Source: Schistocephalus solidus
Taxonomy: Eukaryota > Platyhelminthes > Cestoda > Diphyllobothriidea > Diphyllobothriidae
DNA length: 64,000 bases
Reading direction: 5' to 3'
Assembly (NCBI GenBank): GCA_017591395.1
Contig: WEDG01002901.1
Coordinates: 218,865-282,864 of the forward strand
Each line of letters starts with the position of its first letter. The first letter of the stretch is position 1. The position numbers and the translations under genes were made by a program. The notes beneath the pieces were generated by a model that searched no databases, was not told where the DNA came from, and saw only the letters and a list, made by a program, of their open reading frames with translations. Shown one piece after another: positions 32,341-45,195 of the stretch.

Positions 32341-34354
32341 GCCGGTTTCATGGCAGAGTCCAGAGGACCGGAGGCGGAATCGGGTGCAATGGTTGACAAA
32401 GCTAAATAGCACTGACGCGTGCCACACACGACCTTCCCCCGAACTCACCGCACCAGAATTTCACACTAAAGGTGGTGAACAACTCGGATCTCACGCCATA
32501 GTGGCCGCATAGATAAGGAACGAAAGAATGCACTTCCCACCCGCGTGAGTGAAGCTGATTTCCTCTCTGCGAATAGTGATATGGGATGGGTTCGTGTGTG
32601 TGCCGGGGAAGATGTGGGGTAATAGGGTTTAACCGGCGGTGTTGTATCGCAGATTTTCATGTATGCGCATATGACCGAGTCGGCCCATGTGGTGGTTCAG
32701 TTGTGCATAGATAGTGCGGCCAGTTCAGACGAATGCGACAGACATCTGTTGATGTAAGTACACGCGAAGACAATTCCGCATTCATAGAAGTTTGGACCGT
32801 GGAGAGTTAGAGTGGGTAACTTTCCATAATTTCGATCTGGTGATTCTGGAGCAGTCATGACTTCAATATGGGGGGAAGACGCTTTGCTTGCAACTTACTT
32901 ACTGACGAATTGCAACGAAAAGACTGTGGGAAGAGTTCAAGCGGATGGACAGGAAAGCGATGTATGGAAAGCTGAATTTCTATATCATAGCAGTAACAGA
33001 GAACTGGATCCGCCAGGTATCGACTGTCAATCTGTTGTACGGAGTCCACAAGTCGATGGATCTGTGAAAAATTCTCCGTTATAACTATATTCAGCCCTCA
33101 ACCGAAATTTCAAGGCTTCACCATCTAAACGTTTCATTTGCCTATGAGGGTTGGTGCGCGGTCGCGGGGAGTCGACACCGAAGTTCGCAGAAGGATTTGG
33201 AGCAGAAGTGCAATTCCTCTTGCTGACTCCTGTCTAGAGCACAGTACAGTCGAACGCAGGTGCCTCGAACCCGTTCTTTTTTTGAAAAAATATATTTTGT
33301 GATCTACAACCCTCTTCGTAAAGAATTTTAGGTCATTTTCTTTTTTCAGGCATACTTTGCCTCCGATCGGTCGAAGGCAGTACAAACAAGTGAGTTTTTC
33401 AGTTACTATTTGAGCTCCCAACATGCTTATCGCTCCTCAGAAATTATTCCACTAGCTGCAAGTACATTCATAGGAATTAAACTGTATAGGCTCGATTCGA
33501 CAGTTGATATGAATACTTTCTGGTCATATCTGCTCAGTAAACTGACCCCTTCACCACACCATTTAAGCGGGCATGTTACATCTAGATTGGTCGCCTCTGA
33601 AATCGCTTGGGATTAAAAGGCACAGAGCGTGACTTTATTTATCAGAGATCCCTGGCTCCTATACCTAACATAAGCAAAGAAAGTAATATTCTGAAGGTGA
33701 AAACTAGACCAATCTTAGAATTGCCTTGTTCTTACGTTCTGTTGTACAGATCTGTAGGGCATGCGGCCACTTATTTACTCGCGTAGAGCTTAGTCAGTCG
33801 AAGGTAACTTTACCCGTGCATTAATTCCCGGTCCCTAGTATGTCGTGCATTCCAGTTCGCATCTACTCAACTAGGGTGGCAACTGGGAGATCGGCAGTGC
33901 GGTTTGGATCACGAATGTATGTAGTCCGGAGACGTTACGGCTCTCCTCGTGTGCTAGTCATTTCACGCAGCCTGATGTCCGGTCGTCGCGCCGCTCCGCC
34001 CATTTAGTTGCCGAGGCAACGGGCGCATGGACTGTGGTAGGGTCGTCGGCGCGAGTTTGTTCTTCACGTCGGTTGAGAGACCTAAGTAGAGGTTACAAGT
34101 TGCATCTCCGAAAAAAACTGAAAATGCAACCTTTTAGGTTTTGCCCACAAACAATCTTCTGGCACTTAAGCGCACAAACTGGCTACATGGAGTCTGAACT
34201 ATTTATACGGAGATTCGGGGAATCAAATCTTCGCTGAATACGAGCCCTAGCTTAGTCACGCAGTTCTACTTCAAACGCTCGGAGAGAAGCGTCATGGACG
34301 AAATCGCAAGGAGACCGGGTTTACCCTACTCTATCCCATTTCACGGTACAATTA
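32341..34354. other. Anonymous stretch; possible host exon(s)
   Basis: Nothing firmly assignable. At 33358-33616 an open plus-strand frame of about 86 codons follows a good acceptor (TTTTTTCAG) and reads AYFASDRSKAVQTSEFFSYY onward. It lies 1.4 kb upstream of the telobox exons on the same strand, so it might be an exon of that gene, but no motif supports this. GTTGCCGAGGCAAC near 34011 is a small palindrome. Confidence 0.25.
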
Positions 34355-34815
34355 CCAATACTTGTATTTTGTGCGGCTGTGATTATTCCTGATCTGACCG
34401 GTCTTGGTGATGTCACGTATTGTACCTCTCCACGCGTGACAAATCGCGGCAGCGGATCTGGACAGCTCAGTCCATTCTTTTCTCCCGCAACAAACACCGA
34501 AAATCGAAGGTCAAACCGTGTCGAGCCAGGTATCAGTTGACCTCTTCGACACCTGCAGGTGAGCAACGATGCCAGATCGAGAGTAATAGAACTGAACTCG
34601 TGAGGCGAGTGACGGAGGACGTGCCCAAACCATCTCAGTCGTCTTTCTTGGATGGCCTGAGATATCCTCGCGATATTTTCACAGCGAGCGCGGACTGCCT
34701 CGTTTGAGATGTAGTCGGTGTACTTCACCCGAAGGACGGTCCTTAAGCAGCGGTGATCAACTACCTCCAGTCTTCGCTCATCTCCCACGCGCAAAGCCCA
34801 GCTATGGTACAAGTA
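34355..34815 (-). pseudogene. RTE-B 3'-end fragment, minus strand
   Basis: Minus-strand frame: WALRVGDERRLEVVDHRCLR, then VKYTDYISNEAVRARCENIA, IQERRLRWFGHVLRHSPHE, and after a shift the Trp/Arg-rich terminus at 34500-34400. It is the best preserved copy of the RTE-B C-terminal domain here and sits just 5' of the telobox exons, probably within an intron of that gene. Confidence 0.85.
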
Positions 34816-35003
34816 TGGCAACTTGTAATTCATGGCAGCTTAGTCCGAGTCCAACGCCAATCTTCAAGGTCAAATTAAGTTCCGTTGACGCACCTAATCT
34901 AAACCCGAACAACCCAATACATCCTTTTTGCGTGGTCTTCGTATGAGTCTCCTGCATGCTGTGGGATAAATGTATAACTAAATTTCTCTCGCTCTTTGTC
35001 TAG

Positions 35004-35551
35004 GTCCCAACGTGGAGGACAGTGGACGCCCTCGCTGCCTCCAGTCGGCCGATTTTCAGGCTGACTACTTGCAGAGTCTATCCACACCGCCGGACACACC
35101 ACCAGGTATAACTTACAGTTAACATTATGCCTTTCTCAAAACGACTCCAAAAACTCCAAAAAATTTTCTTTTGACGAGAACAGGCTTGTCCAGGAGCCGA
35201 AGGAGTGATCTTGACGAATTGCCACCGCTCCCTTCCTCTCCGCCTCGTACAGCTAACCTAGATTTGAACAATGCCAGCCTGGCTTCTACTACCGGGACGG
35301 TTCGACGTAGGATCCCTTGGACGTTGTCTGAATCCCTAAAACTGTGGCATGGGGCATACAGCGTCGATAGACCCTCGTGGGCCCGCATATGGCAGAAGTA
35401 CTTCCGATCTTCCAGAAGGACTCCTGTGGACCTGAAGGATCGATGGAGAGTGATCTGCCGAAACAGTGAACTGCAGGAGCAGTTACGTCGTGTCTATGAG
35501 GGCTGGCGCACTTCGGGACGCGCCACCTCCGTGGACTCAGGACCCAACTGA
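35004..35551 (+). CDS. Myb/telobox protein, last two exons (TRF-like telomere-binding factor)
   Basis: Exon 35004-35105 follows CTCTTTGTCTAG and ends CCACCAG before GTATAA. A 78-nt intron ends GAGAACAG; the last exon runs from about 35184 to TGA at 35549-35551. The phases agree. The protein ends with a Pro/Ser-rich linker and a single C-terminal Myb/SANT domain: RRRIPWTLSESLKLWHGAY, SWARIWQKYF and TPVDLKDRWRVICRN. VDLKDRWR is the telobox signature of helix 3 (VDLKDKWR in vertebrate TRF1/TRF2), which reads TTAGGG repeats. A C-terminal single Myb after a linker is also the TRF layout. Upstream exons, including any TRFH dimerisation domain, were not identified. A tail of about 35 residues follows the Myb repeat, longer than in human TRF proteins. 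Identity as the telomere protein is inferred; other telobox Myb proteins exist. Confidence 0.75.
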
Positions 35552-36468
35552 CTGCTGCCAATTATGGACACATGAATTACCACTGTATAGATAATATTTG
35601 TGTGCAATGTATTACAGTCTCAATTTCTCTTTTGTCTTCCGCGAGTGCCTCATCCAGGGACTCGTCCGGTGCGCCTTTTCCCGCTTCTTAGGGACACTTC
35701 TGAACCTTAAAATGCTGCCTTTATTGAAATATTCGCGAAGCCGGTTGTGCGCGACTACAGTCCCTGCGGGACATTACTTCGTCAAGGCAACCGTCATTGA
35801 CTTTATCTTACGCCATGATTCCCGAGACGATGTTGATTAATTCGACCAAAAGTGAAAATGCTGTACGAGGTTTCGTTGTGGTCGGAACGGTACCACGCGC
35901 GTTTGACTAGTCTAGTTCGATATTTCGTATATATTTAGTCCATTTGGGAAGATGTATTTAAACGATATACCTAAAGCAACGCTGTTTGTTTTACAAAATT
36001 GAACCTTTTCCGGTTATTTGAGGTTGTAGATCTATGAAGGCGTTGGTCAGTGCAGCCATGTCAAGGGTGTAATCAAGTTCCGAAATGCGTTGATCACAAT
36101 TCAGTGTGACAGCCGACGGTTTTTCCAACAAGCCCCGGCTATTGGGCAGCTTATGTTTTCAAAAACAGTTCTTGATGAGGCCGGAGACGAAGCCATACTC
36201 CCACTAGGACTTGGGCTCGTGTTCTGCTATAGGAGGCTTTTAGTAAGCAACTCAGTTCCGGTCACTCCTTGTCGTGGATAATTATTAAAAACAAAGAATG
36301 CAGCTAGACGAAGATAAGTGAGATGGAATACTTAATCAATCATCGGTAGACTTTTTACAGGGATAACGGTGTTTAACGTTCGACCAAATGTTTGCGCACA
36401 CAACTACGACCAACCTGGGGACACAATGCACTTTTTGGCGCACCATTTCGATTACCAAGTTCGGTCAG
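35552..36468. other. 3' flank of the telobox gene
   Basis: AT-rich sequence without frames of note. The gene's polyadenylation site should lie here, but no clear AATAAA just after the stop was seen. Confidence 0.4.
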
Positions 36469-36859
36469 GGTAAGGATGCCTTGTATGGCCGCCTAAACAG
36501 GACACGGGAATGAGAACCGCACCGTCCGCCTAGAACATGGGGCCTTACGGTAAATTTCAGGAAGGGTAAATACACCCGTGTCTTAACGTTAACACTAACC
36601 CTAACATAAAACGAAACTGTAACCTTAAGCTTGACCCTACCCTTAACGAAAATCCTAAAACTAGAGCGATAATACCCTTAGCCTAATCATGACCACAAAC
36701 TCTGACCTTAACCTAAAATTTAAACATAACTCTAAACTTAATTCCAACGCTTACCTTAATCCTAAACATAATTTCCTTTAAATTTAGCGCAAAGACACAT
36801 CCGATGTGAGCGGTTCCTTTTTCCGTCTCATTTAGGCGGTCATACAAGGTATCCTTACC
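36469..36859. mobile_element. MITE copy 2 (hAT-like) with 8-bp target duplication
   Basis: The ends GGTAAGGATGCCTTGTATGG and (reverse complement of the right end) GGTAAGGATACCTTGTATGA form about 28-bp terminal inverted repeats. The flanks TCGGTCAG and TCGGTCAA are an 8-bp duplication with one mismatch, the size made by hAT transposases. The interior shares with copy 1 the GGCCTTACGGTAAATTTCA and AACACTAACCCTAACATAAA blocks and the CCTAAACATAATTTCCTT block. It is non-coding. Confidence 0.85.
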
Positions 36860-38474
36860 TCGGTCAACCATTGCAGTTCCTTGTTTAACATCGCTGATCA
36901 TCACCAGTAATTTTTTTTACAGGAAGACAGCCTTCAATGATCCTCTTCTCTAAGTTGAGTGGTAATATTATGGATCAGCCACAGCTATAGTTAAACATAA
37001 GCGCTCAACAGTCATAACTGCTGAGTAGTGTTCTGCGTGTGTGCGGTGATGCTATCGGCCTACCGTAGGCGTCGAATTTGACAGGTTTTCGGACAACGCC
37101 GTTCTGGACATCTGGCACCGTGACCTGGTATCGATGTCATCTAGAGCGCGACTGACCCAATTTCTGTGATTTAATCGCAATGCGCTTAAAAATTAACCCC
37201 AACACAACCAGACAGTTCGTCCAGATGGACAATACCTATGTCGTGAGATGCTTGAGAGTTCCTGCCTAATTTTGACCAAAAACGCCGAAGAGACGGTTGC
37301 CAACGTTGTCTGTGGAAAAGCCTACCTGATAATCCCAGCTGCCGAAAAGGACGAGATTAGAGTGATCATTTTCGGTTTACATACCGCCAAGAGCCGGGCA
37401 CACCACAAGCCGAACGAGTGGGGTTTGAATCCGTCAACTAGTCATTGGGCATTGAGTCAGGCGCGGGTTCGACTGCGATCCAAAATGAAAAAGCCGCATG
37501 AGGAGTGCCGCTAGCAGACTATCCCTGATAACAGATCAAAAGCAGGCATATCCTTTCTAGTAGAGCCCCTGGAAGTTGCACTTGGAAATAGCGTCCTCCC
37601 AGCGACGCCGAACCCTAGATGACATGTGGTACCATCAGAACCATTCCTGGCTTAGGCAGTGCATGTACTACGCAAAAGATCTAACATGTGTCCACCGGAA
37701 TGTATTTGCTTTGGTTTTTAATGTTGTCATTTTTTGGTGCTGGGTGACCACATTTCCCCTGAATAACTAAGCGGATGGTTCGGTGCGCTAAAGTTGACAA
37801 GCTTCTCACATCCACACTTCGTAATGACCGAAGATCCCTCCTGAGCTTACCTGTTCTAGCATTCGGAATCTTGGCTAGAGCAGAGCGACAAGTTGATACA
37901 GGCCAAAAACAGACCTGAATATACTCTACTGTTATCTCGCTAACAGCCATACCTCACAATAGACCTTTATATTAGTGGCCAAACCCAGAATTTTTTCTGA
38001 ATTCAAAATCACAAACAGCAATACATAAGAGGGAAAGGGGCAAAATAAGATTTTATGGTTGAAAGCATTAGTTCGATTGTCAGCAAGAGAGATCACATAC
38101 AGCGCAGATAGACTTATTTGCAATTTGTTGGCAGGGAAAATTAACAAAAATATTCAAAATCGTATGTACTTGTCAAAAGTTGACAGATGATCGGGGGCGG
38201 CGCTACTGCTGTGGCTTGCATGGGGTCACTCAAACGTCATCTGAACCATTGTTCGTATGCTATGGGGAAAAAACTTGGATAAGGCCATGAATAAGCAGGA
38301 CATTTCGTAAGTGAAAATAACAACGCATTGCCAATTAGAGAGATGATAGCTTAGCTTTCTCTTGTCACCACGTACGCAAGACAGTCAAAACTCGAGCAAA
38401 ATCATTTGAGCAATGAGAAGGGCTCACCGGAACAGGTTTATTGGAAAAGTGACGTTTCAAAGAGCTTGGTAGGC
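36860..38474. other. Anonymous 1.6-kb stretch
   Basis: An 88-codon plus-strand frame at 37248-37514 has no motif. No repeat or RNA recognised. Confidence 0.4.
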
Positions 38475-39480
38475 TCACCATTGTAGAAGGTTACATGCAC
38501 ACAATTGAACAGGAATGGAAATGGTGTATCGTGACCTACCTGTAAGTCTTGAACTGATCGAGTTTTTTTTCGTTCGCGTGATTGCTATTAAAGTGTAGTC
38601 TCGTTGGTTGCTTTTCCGAACACTGTGGTTCACAGTTGTCCAGTTGCACACCGGCACTCGAACACATCGAGGAAGGTGAGTTGATTTTTTCGTATTTCGT
38701 TGTGCACTGGATGTTCGGGTCTACCGAGTTTAGTAATGCCTTGACGTGCTCAATGTCGGTAGTTTTGACCATGACGGAGATATCGACAAAAAGAGCCCAG
38801 AGCCTGGGTTGATAGTTGATAGGAGTGCTTTTAACTTTTTCGCACACACGTCCACCAAGGGTGAAATAGGTTTTAAGGCAGTATAGTAGAAGATCGAGTA
38901 GATATTTGGGTTTCAGGGGCTTGTCTGTATCTTCAAAACATTCAGGCAATAATGGATTCACAACGTCTATCGCTGTATATTGCGAAACGGAGATGAAGAG
39001 TGAAACGACATCAAATTATACCGTGGATTCACTTAGCTCTAACTTCAGATGTTTTATGCGTTTGAAGGAAATGATTTGTAGAAGCCATTGTTTTTGGTGA
39101 ACCTTCGGCCAGAAACTCAAGACGAACGAACATTCATTTTGCCAAAGCATAGGTCATCAGAATGTCACGAAGGGATAAAATGGGCCTGAGTGGTACATTT
39201 GCCTTCGGCAGACCGTAAAAACGAGCCGTGGCAGTTAGTTGGTTTCATAGTGAACCAATTGGGTGTGATTGCCCCTTCAGCTGAGGTTTTTAGGCTTTCG
39301 TTTATCTCGGTGATCAGATTTTCAGCTTGCTCGCACCGTGGTGTACAAGATTGTTAGTCATAAAGTAGGCACTGTGCTCTGTTCTGATATTCTGATTTGT
39401 GAAGCACTATCGTGAAATGATCTTTATCTGCCAGCAGGAAAATTATGTCTTTAGCCGCGTTTAGAAGGTCACACGGCACT
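38475..39480 (-). pseudogene. Penelope-like reverse transcriptase remnant
   Basis: Minus strand, with shifts: FLLADKDHFTIVLHKSEYQN (39430), ARFYGLPKANVPLRPILS (39215-39160), KYLLDLLLYCLKTYFTLGG (38920-38850), PRLWALFVDISVMVK (38810-38770) and RLHFNSNHANEKKL (38600). These match the ADKG, FYGLPKIHK, LxxLLxxCLxTYF, YVDD and FNSNHP landmarks of Penelope-like reverse transcriptases. The catalytic YVDD reads FVDI. It lacks the GIY-YIG end and the terminal hairpin. Confidence 0.8.
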
Positions 39481-40585
39481 TAAGAAAGCCGCAAAGACAG
39501 TCAGATGACGAATTTCATCGATGGAGAAAGAGCCCGCAGATAGAACAACACCGGCGGAGGCTGAACCACATCGAAGTAGTGGCTCACAACGCACGCAGCT
39601 AATGTCCGCCGAACATCCTAAAAAGAGCCGCAGCGACGATCGGAAAAATGATCAGCCTGAGGCCGACAAACAGGTTAAGGCACACCACACCTATTTCTGT
39701 TCGATTAAGTGCATGTAACGCTTTGACAATGCTTACGGTCGGCCCCTCTTATTTCACAAATTATCAGCCCTGATCTGTCAATTTTGCCAATCTAAAAAAA
39801 TAATATGCTTCGAGGTAAACCGGGGCTAAAGGTACCAACCACAGTCATGAGTCCGTCTTGGCAGCCACGTATAAGTTATTTTTCTAGCGAAAAAATGGGA
39901 GAATTTGTAAAGTAACGACTCAGGATGAGCACAGACACTTGGGTTAAAATCTGATCACTTGGAAACGGTTTTTATTGAATTTGTACGCATGAAAGGTGGA
40001 TAGGTTCGTATAAAACGCAGAGGTGATTGTAGCATTAAAAAAAGAAGTTCGCTAAAGCCATGCAGCGCAAAGTCTCCTCAGCCGCACATAAAACACGGAA
40101 TTTGTTGGATACGGACGTAAGAAAAGCCAGCGTATGAAGTACGGTTATGTCCATATTAGGCCAAAACGCCGTGGACCGATTAAGTGGCCGACCCAATCAT
40201 GCAGACTGACCATGAAGAACCATAGACCACAGGCTTCCTCGGTGTGTGGATCTTTATCTTCTCGTTCCTATTTTTGGGACGTTCTTACGCGTTGTCCGAA
40301 GATCGCTCACTCGCCTCGCAGTCCATCTTGCTGTCGTAGACGTTGGCACGCTCGCCTACTCCGTCAGATAGTCAATAACTATCCTGGGTATGCTAGTTTA
40401 GGGAGTCGGTACAACAAAGAAATTCTACCAGCCAGTATTGAAGCTTACCTTTGACTGCACACGGGAGTGGTATGCGTACGTAATTTTGCTAGCCGACAGT
40501 GTGACGAAACGAGCTACATTTTAGGTGTATTGGACAAAAAGGGGGTCGGATTTAACCACAGTATGCGTTAATCAAGCTGCGCTCT
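39481..40585. other. Anonymous stretch
   Basis: A 106-codon plus-strand frame at 40134-40454 is Arg/Ser-rich without a recognisable domain and is not called. Nothing else seen. Confidence 0.35.
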
Positions 40586-40589
40586 AGCT

Positions 40590-40900
40590 AACACCTAGGC
40601 GTAGGCCTTTTTTGCACCGCAGCAGCCACTGCGCCTAATTTGAGCACCAGATAGTTGACAAGCTCGAATAGTCTATCAATGCAGGAGAGAAGGACGGGGG
40701 CGTGCGAATGACAGTGCAGAATCCGTCCCATCGAACCCTTCACGCAGTTGAAGCTATAACACCGCGCCAATGGTGGTGAGCGAGGTTGCCAACTGGTGGG
40801 ATAATCCCCTCATTTGCGGAACTGGGAGTCGAGCCGCGATGGCTCCTACTTAATGTGGCCTCTATGACAATCTCAAGATCGGAGCAGCCCTTGTGAAGGT
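40590..40900 (+). repeat. Old dispersed repeat, copy related to 51780-51990 and 4550-4780
   Basis: The run from AGCCACTGCGCCTAAT through GTTGACAAGCTCGAATAG and the GGAGAGAAGGACGGGGG block matches AGCCACTCCCAACCTAAT, GACTGATAAGCTCGGATAG and GATCGAAGGGGGAG at 51800-51880. Its right part (GGGAGTCGAGCCGCGATGGC, CTTAATGTGGCCTCTATGAC) matches 4610-4660. It is highly diverged and the family is unknown. Confidence 0.45.
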
Positions 40901-43900
40901 CTGATACATGCGGTGCGGATCAGGATGGTGCTACGCTTAGACCGGCTGTTTGGCTTCATCAGCAACTTTACCTGCATCCATCGGAGGCAGATGAGTGAGA
41001 GAGGAGTGTGGCAGATGCTGCACATTTACGCCTTACTATAAAATGACTGACGCGTAAGTCATCCTGCTGAACCCACTCCGTGCTCACACAGTGAACGTCA
41101 TTGTTCACAAAGGTCAAGGCTTTGTATAAACTAATCAATGGCGGACACCAAAATATTGATAGACATCCGAGCTGGTATTCTCGCCTCTCCACCGTACAGT
41201 TCACCTCTGAATGGACCGACAGGCGTTATCTTAGTTGCTAGAAATTTGAGGATAAAGAATAGGGAAAGTCAGATGGTCAAAAGTGTAGCTGACCACAATT
41301 ATTGTACCAAACACCGTTGTTTCGCGGCTTAAACGACACCGAGTCACCTACCTGCTTTACGAGTGTTCCCGGTGCAAAGCCACTTCACGCTACCACAGAT
41401 GTGCTGACCTGAGGCTACTCAATTGACTTCAGCAAGGACAAACATGCGTCCAGACAGTCACAGCCGCTCACGTCTCACTTGATGCAACGCACACCACCTG
41501 AATGCAAGGAAACCACCCTCCGATAGTTCAACTGATTTTACCGACGTGGTCCACCGTTTGCCCCACAATAGAGTGGGTGCGAGGGCGGGGACTTGCATGT
41601 GAGATATTTTACGATAATAGTAGACCTGCGCAGCATGTAAGGCATTCTTTTCTCCCTCTCTCACCTGAGCCCGGTGTTATGAAAGAGGGAGAGAGTACCA
41701 CGAAGATCGGAGGGGGGGATCCGGAGCAGGTGGCTGGTGCGACGTAAGTCTGCAGCTAAGCGCGTGCCCCCACACCTCATTATGACATTGCATTCCCAAT
41801 AAAGACTGCCATATCCTGATCGGAAACCCGTGGTGATCCTGCGACTATACCGCGCCGCCCATTATCGAGGTACAAACTAGCCCTCCCCCGCTTATTGCGA
41901 TAGACATTACATGAGCAGAAGAATTCTTGAGTAACACTCGGCGCACGTCCTTGTGACACTATCGGCCTCTACAATTCAGGAGTTAAATACAGAAAACATC
42001 CCTCGTCCTGATGGCTTTCGTCTTCTGCTAACCGGAAAGTGGCTGACAATTGTGGTGCTTAGGGCATATTCAATAACTGGAAACAAATCAGACTGTAGAA
42101 AGGCGGGTGAACTATGGATTTTTACATGACTTTATGTCTGAAAAGGGTTCTGACGGGCAAAATCGTGGATTAAAACAGACATGCAAGGTACCGCCAAGCA
42201 AGGTACCGAGGCTAGTTTTGGACAAAAGGGGCTTAAGATTGTGACTATTCTATAAATTGAGAATGGCAGAATCATGCATTTCCCCCTCAATAAGCAACCA
42301 CTTATTCATCACATTGCTAACAACGTCTAAGGCCGCCAGTTACTAGTTCTCCCTCAGTACCAACAATAAGCCGAACTACGCAAATTGAAGTTACAGTCAT
42401 AGCAACTCTGTAGTAAGCAAAAGATTTGCGGGAAGAGATACAGCACACATGCAGACTTGGTCGAAGAAAAGTTGAGAACCGGAGCTTCTTAACCAGCTGG
42501 TTCTTTGAACTTGTCTGAGCTAATAGACACTACAAACTGTTTATTAATACCTACCGGGTCAAAATAATATATTCAACCGATATAATAACACGACCCTGTG
42601 CAATTCAAAGTGAACATTTACAACAGTTTTTCAAGATGTGTGTATGGGGGGATCGAACTTCAAAGATGCGGCGATCCTTGTTATCGACGAGAGCCCAGTT
42701 GCCCTGAGAACGTAAGCGACGCGAGAGTAAAGTGATTTAGTAAGGGAGACGCGTGCAGCGTCTAATAACTGTTTCGACCCGCATCCATCGTCTTCCAATA
42801 ACGGATGATGAAATTGTGCCGATTAACGACGCAGACGCGGACTGCCAAGCCATCAACGCATCAATTACGACCACCAGCGTTGGTCGATAGAGCTGCTAAT
42901 TATAGTACGCATATGGTCGAATGTCGACTGCGCCCTATAAACACCACGCACCCTTATCTGCGACTGTCTCTGATGATGGGTCCGAGAGAGAATCCGAAAA
43001 GTTAGGCCCAATGGACTTCTTGTTCCAGCGATCCTTCAAAATCGGAACCAAACCGACTAGAAATGGAACTGAACATAAACGCACCAGGTACATGCTTTTG
43101 CATAAATGCACAGGAAACTGACTTCATCGGTCCAGTCGTCACCAAAAGCGAAAGGTATCAAAAGAGGCAAAATTGAGTGGCAACCGCAGTCGGCACCCCA
43201 GTCTGGACAGGGTTACGACTTTCAGCATGTCATGGTTTAAAAATGCATCGAGATTATCATTGTGCAAAAACCGAGTGCAGGATGGACGGTATACTCGAAG
43301 ATGAGGTTAAGCGCGGTGGTTGACTCAGCATAGGCCCTCAGTCTAACGCGTGTTGTACACCTGTGGCCCGTTTAAATTGGACGCAGCAGTAGGGCCTGAT
43401 AGCGGTAAAAACATACCTTCAAGCGTGTTAATCTGAAACGGTTAGGTACCAGATAGATTCGGATCAGGGGGCACTAGTATTAGGCTCCATTGAATTCCGT
43501 TTTTGACTGTCAAACAGCGTTATTCCTCTTAGTCCTGGGCTTTGCTCATGTACATGATGCTCTGTAAACCCTTTCGGCAACAACTGTGGGTAGGGTCTAG
43601 ACTACAATGTCACCGAGACGGGCTCAGTGAAGTTGTTTAAATTCGCAAACGTGAGCACTTTAAATTTATCTGAGTAACGTTGTTAATAGCAGTAGTGATG
43701 GCCAGGCTGGAGGTGCATCTTGTTTGACTGGAAGTTGCACCACTTAACTTTTAGCAGAAGTGCTCACTCAACAGTTTTTCCTTTTCTGGCGCTTAGCTTA
43801 TATTCGTTGATCCACGAAACTGTAATCTGCCCAGCCGCAACACTTCAGTAATCACTTCGACCAGGATCAAACTGCAATAGGTCCTCCTTGACGTGGTCTT

Positions 43901-44190
43901 TATAGCAACTATCGTCTTAATAAGATCCAATCCACGGTAGGTTGGTGCAATGGTAACCAAACCACCCCTCCTCGACTGTAGCAGTCCAGTCCTACGGAAA
44001 GGACGATAGCCAGTCTCGTAAGCTGCCCAGTATAATAAGAGTATCTTATCAACGTAGGGGAATTCGACAGCCGCCTGGGGTGTTCAAGTAGTCCTGTTCA
44101 GCAACACTAATTACCCTCTCACTGGGGAAAAGGCTGGATGTATCTTGAAAATACTGGTACATACCAATGCGTAACTGACCGTGCCTATTG
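40901..44190. other. Anonymous 3.3-kb stretch
   Basis: Many short frames, none with a motif. The sequence looks old and heavily mutated. No intact gene, RNA or clear repeat seen. Confidence 0.4.
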
Positions 44191-44199
44191 GATGCGGTT

Positions 44200-45195
44200 G
44201 AAACAGAACAAGAAAAGAAGATGAAAGGGGGCAGGAGAAACTTTGTTCATCAAAAGTGAGTGTCATGACGCTGGAGTCACCCTAGCTACCAAAAACGAAT
44301 TAGCAGAAGCCTTACTTCTGGCACTGAATAATTGATTATCTGATGGCGACGGGGCTTCCACTCAACAGTGAAAAATGGCCGTAATTATCAACATCGACGT
44401 CCCCGCGTCACCAAATCATTACATTATGAAAAACAAACCCTAAGAGCACATGAACTCGGTTCGGACTAACTGACTGTCCTCAGTTACTTAAATGCAGGAG
44501 TGGGTACACGTCACACGTGGACATGGAGAAGGTAAAGACAAAAGCAAGGGATAGTCTGAAAACCTGAAGAGGACACAACTTCAGCTCCAAAACTGTCTTC
44601 CGCATTAACGAGTACAAGAGGACGATATGGATACATCCTCATTGACGTCAGGGGTAGCTACTGAACTACGCTCCTCACGGCGTACGATCGGCAAGATGTT
44701 CTAGTGACAAAGGTATGATTTTGAAATTAGTTTCGGACAGAGCACCATCTGGTGTCGAAGATGAGGCTGTAAATCCAATCGAGGAGACGGTTTGACATTA
44801 GACTTGGCTGAACGCAGACTGCATTTCGCTGGCAAAATATGCACTAATATGAAGCAAACGAAAGGACTCGATGACGAAGTGTTGATGAAAAAAACGAAAG
44901 AATAACTGACGTTCCCTACGTCAGTTCCAGAGAAATCTTGGGGCTGTAAGCCGATGCCATCAGGATTGATCTGTAGACAACGAGGAAATTCAGTAACTCC
45001 TGCTCGAAGAAGAATCAGATGCAAAAGATCAATGCCAATGGCAACACAACTAATGATTCTGCGGAGTTTGACGCCAACTGCAGCAAAGGCTGCTAGAACA
45101 ACTAGAAGAACTATCTTGTGCTGACCATGGACCCGTTTGTGGTCCTCAAGACCGTCTACGGCCCTCGACGCGGCGGAACTCTGCCGCTGCTCGGC
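44200..45195 (+). pseudogene. Very decayed RTE-like fragment (endonuclease to linker)
   Basis: The plus strand reads DAGVTLATKNELAEALLLAL at about 44275-44335, recalling the DAGVAFAIRNDIVGRLPCLP of RTE-A at 7965-8025. Near 45125 it reads LKTVYGPRRGGTLPLLG, recalling ALYGRCIKGTAPLLSS at 8995-9045. The two landmarks are in the right order and roughly the right distance (870 versus 1040 bp). Everything between is scrambled by stops. Confidence 0.4.

Noticed and set aside
40134..40454. 106-codon Arg/Ser-rich plus-strand frame
   Set aside because: No recognisable domain, no splice context, in a decayed region.
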